A stretch of DNA of 64,000 nucleotides from Paraspadella gotoi (taxonomy: Eukaryota; Chaetognatha). Positions 55,711 through 64,000 of the stretch are shown here, in pieces. The notes under the pieces were generated by a model that made no database searches, was not told where the DNA came from, and saw only the letters and a program-made list of their open reading frames with translations. Within the stretch, counting starts at the first letter, position 1; the number at the start of each line of letters is the position of its first letter. Location: assembly GCA_051294375.1 (NCBI GenBank), contig CM119263.1:25944436-26008435 (forward strand), given 5' to 3'. The position numbers and the translations under genes are program-made.

Positions 55711-56080
55711 TCAACTTTTTTCAGTCCAATTCTTGCTTTAATCAGGAAACAGAATAAAAAGTTCTGTTTAAATTGACGTCATGATGAGATCCAATGAGTT
55801 AGCGTGTCGGTGAGAAACGGCAAAATCAGGCGAGATCCGGCGAGATCTTCTGAGTTTGCATGTGTTAAACGCGCTAGTTTAACTAAACTATCACGTGAAA
55901 TAAGAAACGTAATCGCGTTTTTGAGTTGGTATCACAGCTTTTTATCCTAACTGAGTCACGCGATCTCCGGCACGTCCGCCCCCGCGGCGAGGTATATGAC
56001 TTTTGTGAGTTGGCTCCACGAAGCGTAATGCGACTCGTGGTGAGTTTCAACGACTCATTTTTTTGAATGGAAAATGGCGG
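53941..56080. other. noncoding DNA with microsatellites
   Basis: Contains a (GTC)n tract at about 54665-54755 with a shorter one at 55255-55280, and a CTTT run at 55670-55710. The Thr- or Arg-rich frames are repeat products. Confidence 0.5.
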
Positions 56081-56105
56081 NNNNNNNNNNNNNNNNNNNN
56101 NNNNN
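56081..56105. other. assembly gap (25 N)
   Basis: Flanked on both sides by ATGGCGG, so the true gap may be very small or an unresolved overlap. Confidence 0.99.
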
Positions 56106-57049
56106 ATGGCGGGAAAGACGATCGAGGAAATGAGGGGGCGGAGGGGGGCGGAGGGGGCGGAGAGGGGAGGGTTTGAACGCAGGATTTGTTAAAAGGGGAA
56201 GGAGGCGGCCGGCTGCGGAAGGAGTTAAAAAGAGTTAAGGGACGCTTATTGATCGACGTATATGATTTGATGATTTGATTGATTTGAATTTGATTTGTTG
56301 ATTTATTGATGTTGATTTGATGATTTGATGATTTGATGATTTGATTGATTTGATTGCATTTGATAATTTCATTTGATTTTCATTAATTTGATTGATTATT
56401 CGAATCGTGTTTAAAGGTAATATGTTTGTACTTTAATAATAGAATAGAAATGTGAAAAGAAGAAAGTTTGACATTTGAAGTGAAAGTGAGGAGTGAAAGA
56501 AGTGAAGGTGAAGTGGAATCGCATGATGTGGACGTTGAAGAAGGTGAGGTTGTCGCGTGAAAAGCTAAAGTTCATGATGAATGTATTGAGGAAAAGGAGA
56601 AGAGGAGGAGAATGAGGAAAGAGGAATTAGATAGAAAAGGAAGACTTTAACCTGTCGAGCGGACAGCCAACTGGGAAATATCTCGACGAAACACACTCAG
56701 AATGAGAAGAGAAAAATTGGAACAAATGAAACAATCGACCCAAAGAAAAAATAAATCAGACGGATAATGAGGAAATATCGGAATGAAATGATATCCATCT
56801 GCAGGTGTATCAAAGCCCACAATAGCCAAATCAGATCGGGCAGGCTCGGGCGATCTCCGATCCATGGTTTTTCCTTCAATGATATGTTATGAAAAAAAGG
56901 TTAAACAAACTAACATCTGCCATGTTAACCTAACTAAAGGTATTAAATATATAATGCGTACATAAGAAAAAAGTTTAAAACAAAACACGAACTATTGATA
57001 TACGTTTAAAGTTGAAAAGTTCTCGTTGCTTATTGGAAACTAACTAAGA
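56106..57049. other. low-complexity and unassigned sequence
   Basis: 56265-56400 is a TTTGATGATTTGAT-type tandem tract. A 72-codon minus frame beginning MDRRSPEPARSDLAIVGF (56647-56865) has a fair start context but no recognisable domain. Confidence 0.35.
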
Positions 57050-57335
57050 TCAGTTTTATCTAATGTGTTAGCACCGCAGTGACTTTATTTTAACGTGTGA
57101 TCACATGATTAAATAACATGACATGACGACAATAGCTTTATTGGAATTTCATCTTTTTTTATAGTTGTTAGAAAGAGAATTTATTTCTTTCTTAACAAAT
57201 GAGCAACAAACAATAGGCAAGTTATGAGCATTTTAACGGTAAGTGGGACCCGATCGACCGGACAACATATACCGACCGACCGACGACAAGTGACATATTA
57301 GAGTTGCTCCGCGAGTACGTGCGTCGCACCTAATA
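57050..57335 (+). repeat. family B hairpin repeat
   Basis: Starts near GTTAGCACCGCAGTGAC, carries AACAAATGAGCAAC and a GACC-rich tract, and ends with GAGTTGCTCCGCGAGTACG and TCGCACCTAATAAA. One arm of the palindrome is slightly altered. Confidence 0.65.
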
Positions 57336-57480
57336 AATTTATCAAGGAAATTGATCCAAACACCGAAAGCGGACATTTCAAGAGGATCACATATGACCGA
57401 AAGAAATAACGAGTGTGATGAGAACAACAAACAACGACAACGACAACGACAACAGACAACTAATGGCAGCGGTGACGCTG

Positions 57481-57494
57481 ACTTTTCTCTCTCT

Positions 57495-57534
<40 letters not shown>

Positions 57535-57536
57535 TC

Positions 57537-57571
<35 letters not shown>

Positions 57572-58040
57572 TCTCTTTTTTTTCCGCCGCTAACCCAATT
57601 AAAAGGAGTGAATAACCCGAATCCTGAGTGAAATTTTCTCGAAACGAACAACAACAACAACAAACGACAACTTTTTTATGGTGTAGACAAGCAGGCGAGG
57701 ACCCGGATGTTGAAATTCGGGAATTCCGAATTCCCTCCCGGATGTAAATAGAAAATTAGTGTTCCGGGGAGGAGGGTATGACGGAGAGAAGAGACGAGAG
57801 AAGAGCCGCATGAGAGATGAGAGAGAGAGTGAGAGAGAGTAGCTGAATCGGAACTTTTTATTCTTCTCTTCGAGCGCTGAGGAAATATTTTTCACTGATG
57901 AAATTTATACAGAGAAAATTAACATTGATTTATGCCTTAGGGAGAATAGCGAATGGAATTGGAGGGGGCCGCGTTAGGAGATGAGAGAGAGAGAAGAAAA
58001 GAGAGAGAGAGCGAGAGAGAGAGAGAGAGAGAGAGGAGGA
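57481..58040. repeat. CT and GA microsatellites
   Basis: CT-rich run at 57481-57575 and GA run at about 57983-58035. The frames over both are artefacts. Confidence 0.9.
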
Positions 58041-58850
58041 GATTAATTGCGAGAGGAGTTGCGACTTTTATCGAGCTTCTTCTTCTCTTGGCAAAACCAC
58101 CTTGCTGAGGTTTTCTCTTTAAAGGTCGGCTCTTTAATTCTCCTTCTCTCTTTTTTATATTGTTTTTTTTTTTGTTTCTTTTTTTCTTTTCTTTACTTCC
58201 AATTTTTCTCTAGCATCGTCCGCCGATTTATTTGTCTTCTTTTCCTCGGCCATCTCTCTACAACCGTCTTTCCTTTTCCCGCCTCCCAATTTAATTTCCC
58301 TTTTATCTTTTTTTTTTTCTTTTCTTCTCGATTCTGTTTTATTCGCGCTAATTGTTTTGAAAGGACAATGGTCGGAAAGCAAAGGTTGGGGATGGATTGG
58401 TGATGGTGGTGACTGGTAAGGATTGGTGAGGGAATCATGTGAGGAATCGGTGAGGATCGGTGAGGAATCGGCAAGGGATTTGTGAGAAACAATTAAAAAG
58501 TTCCTCTTAAATCAATAATATTTTTCTCAAAAAAGTTACGCATCTCTTTCAAAGTCTATATTTACATCAGAGAAACAAAGTAAAAACAATGTATTTTAAA
58601 GTGCTGTGTCTCCATTGTTGGTAAGTGAGAGATTGGAAAGAAAGAGAGACGAGAGAGAGATGGAGCAGGAGAGAGAGAGAGAGAGAGAGAGTAGAGAGAA
58701 GAGAGATGCTAGCTGTCACCCGACTAGTCAGGTGAGAAAAGGATTTGGCGCCATCTTTAGATTCTGTGTCTCATCAATTCGTTTCAAATTCAATTAAAAT
58801 ATTTTGCATTTTCCTTGCAAAGCGACATCTCGTAAATGTCTATAGAATTA
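58041..58850. other. noncoding DNA
   Basis: T-rich and GGATTGGTGAGG-repeated sequence (58390-58470) and a GA run near 58667-58700. No gene supported. Confidence 0.45.
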
Positions 58851-58859
58851 ACTGATCAA

Positions 58860-59320
58860 ATATGTTTGCCCGCAGTGACTGCCTTTATCAGATGTATTTC
58901 TCGTGAAGACAAGACAGGACGTAACATGACACGAATTAACATGACATTACTACATAAACTACATGAACTTTCTTTGCCCGTGTATTTATTGGGACATGCA
59001 CTGCATCCAAAATTCCGTTCTTTCTTTCCTTATTATAGTGTTAGGATTTCTTGAAGGCGGCGCTAGAAGTCACTTAGATTTTATTTCTTTGTCTTTTCTA
59101 ACAAATGAGCAACCAAACTACAGGCAAGCTAATATGTAACTGCGACCCAGGGCCTAGTCTCGGGCCGTCCTTTCTGAATTAATTTTTCATCTAATCTAAA
59201 TCTAATATGCGCTTTTCAACTTAAGTGGAACGGACAGAATACCGAACCGCACCGGACCGACCGATTAGACCGATCGAAAAAAAGGACTTACAGAGTTACC
59301 TCGCGGCGCGACTAAAAACA
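58860..59320 (+). repeat. family B hairpin repeat, longest copy
   Basis: Shares GCAGTGACT, AACATGACAT, AAGGCGGCGC-AGAAGTCACTTAGATTT, AACAAATGAGCAAC, a GACC-rich tract and a terminal CTCGCGGCGCGACTAAAAAC with earlier copies. Coordinates are approximate at the left. Confidence 0.6.
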
Positions 59321-60205
59321 AAAAAAGCCCAGCGACGATCTAACCAGGCTTTTCCTAAAATTATTAACTCGGTCGTTCAGTAAGAGAAGATTCATGGATT
59401 TCCTTCGTCGCGGAAATCAACACAAGGCGTTTTCCCTTTTTTTTCCCGATGAGATCGGGACACATTGAACATTTTAACCGCCACGCCCCTTTTACTCGTC
59501 TGCCCTTCCCCTTTCCTCACATTACATTACATAAAACCAGAGAATGTTAGGACGACGGGTGTTTTTCGTTGAGCTATTTATTTCTTGGTTGTATTTGATT
59601 AATAATTAAATTAAAAATACTGTATTTTGTTTTATCATTGTGTATTCTGAATAAACATTCGTTATCTTTAATTTTTTTTCAAATAATAATCTAGAAGGAA
59701 ATGATTTAGCAAAACGGAAAATTAAATAGAATCAATCAGGACAACGATTCAATTCGTGTCACTAAAAAGACCGATGCTAAAACGATATAGAAAGAGTTGA
59801 GAAAAAAAAGAAACATTCAAGCGCGACTCGACCCAGCGGAAATCCAAGCTTTCGCAAAATGCCCTTCGCCGTCGTCGTTCGTGTTGACGTCGTCATATTC
59901 GTCGTCGTGTGTCGTCGACCACCGGATGACGTGTCGCCCACTGATTCGAATCGAACCCCGATTCGAGAAATAATATAAATATTAATAATCCTTCAAAAAT
60001 AAAAAAAAGCAATGAACAAAAAATGTTGTCTACATCTACAGGTCGGACGACGTTTAAACGGAACTGTAATCGGGTGTCAACGGAATAAACAGAAGAAACG
60101 CGGTGGAATAACTCAATTAATGCTTTTTCTAATTTCTTTGTGCGTTAAACTTTGCCAAATGCGGGCAGATTACTTGTAACCGTTTGGAACTGTGTTGCAA
60201 TTTAA

Positions 60206-60243
<38 letters not shown>

Positions 60244-60266
60244 ATCTCTCTCTCTCTCTCTCTCTC

Positions 60267-60310
<44 letters not shown>

Positions 60311-61103
60311 CTTGCGATAAGCGTTCGAGCGAAAGCTTAGCAGTAAGGGAGCCTCATAACGCGTAAACATTAAATAATTACATGTTGGTTACTCTTTGAA
60401 GCTGTCGAGCGACTCATCTGGGTTGGAAATATTAGGATTTCCTTTATTTTAGGAAAAAAAAATTAAAAAAGGCTTTTTTTAAAAATTATTCCTGTTCATT
60501 TTTGTGGGAATACATCGTCTAACTCTTTTGTTTTGTAAACAGATTGAATAAAAAAAAACAACAAAAAAAACATCCGAAAAATTGGACGAATGAAAACGCA
60601 AAATTCTTTTACATCCATGTAAAAACTTAATCGAATAAAGCATGTGGCGAAATAATATTAAAAAAAATCAGAGCGCGTTTTTTAGGTTTAAAAACTTTTT
60701 TTAAACAGAATCTCAGAAAGAAAATTAAAAAAAAAGTGTTTTTAAAATGATATCTTATGTCAGATGCAAAAATGGCATTCTTCGTTTCGTCGTTCTTGCT
60801 GTCAGTTAAATATATTATTCAGCTTTATTTTATCTATTATAAGCTATTCTCAAATAATAACGGCTTTGATCGTGGTTGGCAACAGAAACTTTTTTTGATC
60901 ATTAAGAAATGCAGATTCTACAAGCCCAAAATTGCAAATATAAAGTTTTTATAAATAAAATTAATTAAAAATAATAAAAAAAATTTTGTACTTTTGTGAA
61001 ATGTCTTTGACTTCGCCGATAGCGTTTTTCTTTTGTAAACCAGGAACATATTGCGACCAAGAGAGCTCTCTCTTCTCTCTTTCTCTCTCTCTTTCTCTCT
61101 CTC

Positions 61104-61159
<56 letters not shown>

Positions 61160-61331
61160 CAGCCTTTCCTGATCTCGCTCTAAATCCGTCTATCGAGAAT
61201 TTCCGTCGTATATCTCTGGTTGAAGAAGTCTCAAAAATATTGACGCTACGTCATTCGTCAGAAAATATGTTTTTGTTAAAACATTCCAGGTTGTTGTTAA
61301 ATATACTCAATTTCAACGTCGTTATTTCTTA

Positions 61332-61375
<44 letters not shown>

Positions 61376-61399
61376 CTCTCATCTCTCTCTCTCTTACTG

Positions 61400-61430
<31 letters not shown>

Positions 61431-62859
61431 TGATTGCATTTCCAGGACACGATTTCGAATAGAATTGATTGAAAAGATTAAATTTATTTGTCGCAATTTT
61501 TTACTACGGGTAGAATATTCTTACAAAATGCTTCAACACAGAAAAGGAATATTCTTAATGCTTACAATTATCCCGCGGGAAAGTTCTTGCAAAAATTGGA
61601 ATTTTTTTAAAAGATCGGATTAAAAAATTCAATTTAAAAAAAGAGCAACTTTGAAATTGACTGTCAATTCGGAAAGATTCAATCGGTCAACTTCAACTCA
61701 TAATTAAAAAACTCAATCTTGATCAACGAACGGAATTAAAAAAAACCTTAAGCTTAAAAAAAACATATTATTTCTTTCTAAATTTTTAAATATTTTATTC
61801 TATATATCATCCAACTTTCTTATGGATTTTTCTTTACTGAGTTCATTCCGGGCGGTTGTTGACGTGTTGAGTAGGACTGAGCGAGGGAGGGGTTGCAAGG
61901 TTGGAGTGTAAGTATGTATAGTGTGGGACAAAAGTGGGCTGTGACGGCAGGCGTGTTTATATGTGAATGGGTGGGCACAAAGGATGCGGCAGTGACGGCA
62001 AGGCGTGTTATGAGAAGTGGTGGACAAAAAGTGGGCAGTGAAGCGCCAGGGCCGTGGTCAAGTAAAGTGAGGGCGTGTGAAGTCAACTAAGGTTTTGTGA
62101 AGCTTAACAGTGACGAAAAAAGAAGTGTTAAGTGAGGCCGTGTGAAGTGGAGTGACGAGCGTGTGAATTTTGAAGTGAGATCGCGTGGGAACGTGAAGTG
62201 ATGCATGTGATTTGGAAGTTTGAGGACGCTGTGAAGTGAAGTTAAGATGTTGTAATTGTGACGTTAGGGCGTCTAAATTGAAGTGAGGGGCCCGCGTGTT
62301 AAAGCTAAAAAAACATCAACACTCTTTTTCACACATCAATATTTCAGTTTTAAATTGTTTTTACATATTCCTCCCATTTCATTATGGTTCAGTAAAGAGA
62401 ATAAATTCCTCCAATAAACTGTATCGATATCAAACAACGACGACGAACGCCGGCGCCGTAAGTTCACGCGGACCGCAGCCTCGCGGCGGGGGAACTGTTT
62501 GCGGTTTTGCCGCGACTGAGTGCGACGTGTGATGGCGGGTTCGAAAAACTAAATACTGCCGAAAAAAACTCGGAATTTTTTCTTCACGATCGACGATTTT
62601 CATCGACACTTATTCCTTCACAATTAATAATTCCCTTTCCGCCAAAAAAAATCGTTAAAAATAAGAAAATATTTAGAGGAAACTTTCTTAGTTAAGTTTA
62701 ATCAATAATATCTCCAGACGGTTCGATTCATGGATTTAATGCTCTTCGAGGGTCGAACCGCCCTTTTCTCACTTCGCTCTTTTCAGATCTCATTTTATCG
62801 GCGAACGCTTCCCTTCTGCATTTCATCTCTCTCGATCTCTAAATAGAAATAGAGAAGCG
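59321..62859. other. noncoding DNA with several CT microsatellites
   Basis: CT runs at 60208-60305, 61065-61157 and 61334-61430. A GTGAAGTGAGG-like decayed minisatellite spans about 61890-62290. A CG-rich patch with a GTAAGT site is at 62440-62530. The 190-codon plus frame at 61051-61623 is driven by CT repeats. Confidence 0.5.
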
Positions 62860-62928
62860 AGTTAGAGGTGTCTACGATGCTGCCCCCGAACCCCGAGTGG
62901 GCGTTCGAAACTGTGGGATAAGTACGAG
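62860..62928 (+). CDS. candidate exon of a gene running off the right edge
   Basis: A frame encoding GVYDAAPEPRVGVRNCGIST ends at ACGAG|GTGAGT, two bases into a codon. That is the phase required by the exon at 63594. The upstream boundary is unclear (an in-frame stop lies near 62840), so the start given is approximate. Confidence 0.35.
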
Positions 62929-63593
62929 GTGAGTTGCTCGAGTTGTGGGGGGCGAAGTATTATGTGTGACTATGCTAGCAAGTGTTGGTAAATGTAATGA
63001 GTACAGCAGACTCCGCGATCAATAAGGGAGGTGGGCGCTAACTCGCGCCACGCTCCATTTCCCGCCAATCTCTGTGCCGAGATTCTGACGAGATCTCTGC
63101 CGAGATTAGATCCCGTTTCTATAATCCCATTATTGCTTCCTTGATCTCGGGCTTCTTCTTCATTACTCAGATATACTTTCCTTATCGTTTTTCTCTCAGT
63201 TTTTTCTTCATTATTTTCATTCCGATTCTCTCATCCTCTTTAATCTAAAAGAATCTTTTCTGTTCTATCGATCTCTTCTCTTCCTGACCTTCAACTTAAC
63301 CTCTCAACCTTCAATTTCCTTCGTTTTTAACCTCACCTTTTTCTCTTTGCCGCATCCTCACCCCACCTCCTACCTTACTTCGCCCCCCCCATACTATCTC
63401 CCTGACCCCATTCCTAATCTTAATCTACCCTCCACTTTTTCTTCCCTTCTTCCTCCCATTCTCGCCCTACACCCTCCAACACTTTATTCTCGTCCCCACC
63501 TCTCTTTCCACCCCCATCTCGACCCCAACATTTTATTTACCCCAATTTCCTTACACCCAACCCCCCTACTCGCCCCCAACCGTCCTCCGCCAG

Positions 63594-63747
63594 GCACGTC
63601 TACGTTCACGTGAACAACAACAAGGCGTCGAACCTTCATCGCTTTACTATTCGTTCAACTTTTTCAAAATCCTGGAGCGAAATCGAGGCGAAGTTCGCCT
63701 CCTCGCTCAAAGGACCTCGTCAAGAAGTACGACCCTGTAGTGGAAGG
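63594..63747 (+). CDS. exon of an unidentified protein, possible doublecortin-like fold
   Basis: Follows a 250-base pyrimidine tract and a strong acceptor (CCTCCGCCAG) and ends at AAGG|GTAAAC. One entering base plus 51 codons: HVYVHVNNNKASNLHRFTIR, then a segment STFSKSWSEIEAKFASSL and EVRPCSGR. The pattern of a beta-strand pair, a basic strand, an amphipathic SW-type helix and a short closing strand resembles a doublecortin domain, but similarity is only by eye. The gene continues beyond 64000. Confidence 0.5.
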
Positions 63748-64000
63748 GTAAACAGAAAAGAACAGAACCGCTTAATGGTGATAGTTTCGGAGAAACGAAA
63801 TTGGGGGCAGGGTGCGTTGCAGAAAAGCAAGTTTTAAATAGAATAGGGGGGATAAAACCTCGACTTTATTTTACCAAAACCAGGATAAGCTTAAGCTATA
63901 TTCCGTCCGTCTTTTTAAGCTCTTTGGTAAAATGGGGGAGATGATGGCAGAGGGAAATGAAAAATTCCTTAACCTCACTCGGCAGGAACATTGAGGAAAA
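63748..64000. other. intron sequence to window end
   Basis: After the GTAAAC donor the frame stops at 63837 and no further exon is visible. Confidence 0.4.

Noticed and set aside
61051-61623. 190-codon plus frame rich in Ser and Leu
   Set aside because: It is carried by three CT microsatellites. The unique part between them has no recognisable protein signal.

Overview
This window is eukaryotic nuclear DNA, most likely from an invertebrate animal. The evidence is split coding exons with GT-AG introns (one GC-AG), GC-rich exons in AT-rich DNA, long CT/GA microsatellites, tRNA-derived SINE-like sequences, hammerhead-ribozyme repeats and extracellular LRR receptor coding. I cannot name the species. 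No rRNA, functional tRNA, CRISPR array, bacterial operon, viral gene or recognisable transposase/reverse transcriptase was found. Five N gaps are present (17030-17129, 28988-29012, 41912-41921, 51097-51283, 56081-56105), and some segments look like unpolished gap fill.

Layout. 1-1.5 kb: 3' part of a large multi-pass membrane protein (+). 3.4-6.0 kb: C-terminal and internal exons of a damaged LRR-receptor paralogue (-). 6.0-8.9 kb: receptor-like 7TM exons (+) and repeat arrays, duplicated at 20.7-23.5 kb; a neighbouring 1-kb block at 4.7-5.7 kb is duplicated at 17.1-18.2 kb. 12.2-15.65 kb: a composite repeat element with a 2.5-kb minisatellite. 24.3-31.2 kb: a 6.8-kb structure with inverted arms of about 570 bp and internal direct repeats. 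34.7-36.6 kb: a 7TM-type receptor exon (+) and duplicate LRR exons (-). 38.1-47.5 kb: the best gene in the window, an 11-exon LRR transmembrane receptor (-). 48-64 kb: mostly microsatellite-rich noncoding DNA, a few candidate exons, and the likely beginning of a + strand gene at 62.9-63.7 kb that runs off the right edge.

The LRR receptor model joins signal peptide, LRRNT, about 12 LRRs, LRRCT, one transmembrane helix and an acidic cytoplasmic tail, with every intron phase compatible (about 620 residues). Fragments of a multi-pass receptor lie on the opposite strand inside one of its introns. The same LRR/antisense-receptor arrangement recurs in dispersed form between 3.4 and 36.6 kb, so the whole locus appears to have been partly duplicated and then broken up by repeats.

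The repeat content is as notable as the genes: (i) a dispersed family carrying type I hammerhead ribozyme motifs, two with an intact core; (ii) a modular element with a terminal hairpin, a GTCC/GACC-rich tract, a 17-18 bp minisatellite and a right end matching the left in inverted orientation; (iii) a second hairpin family with the same architecture but a different arm sequence.
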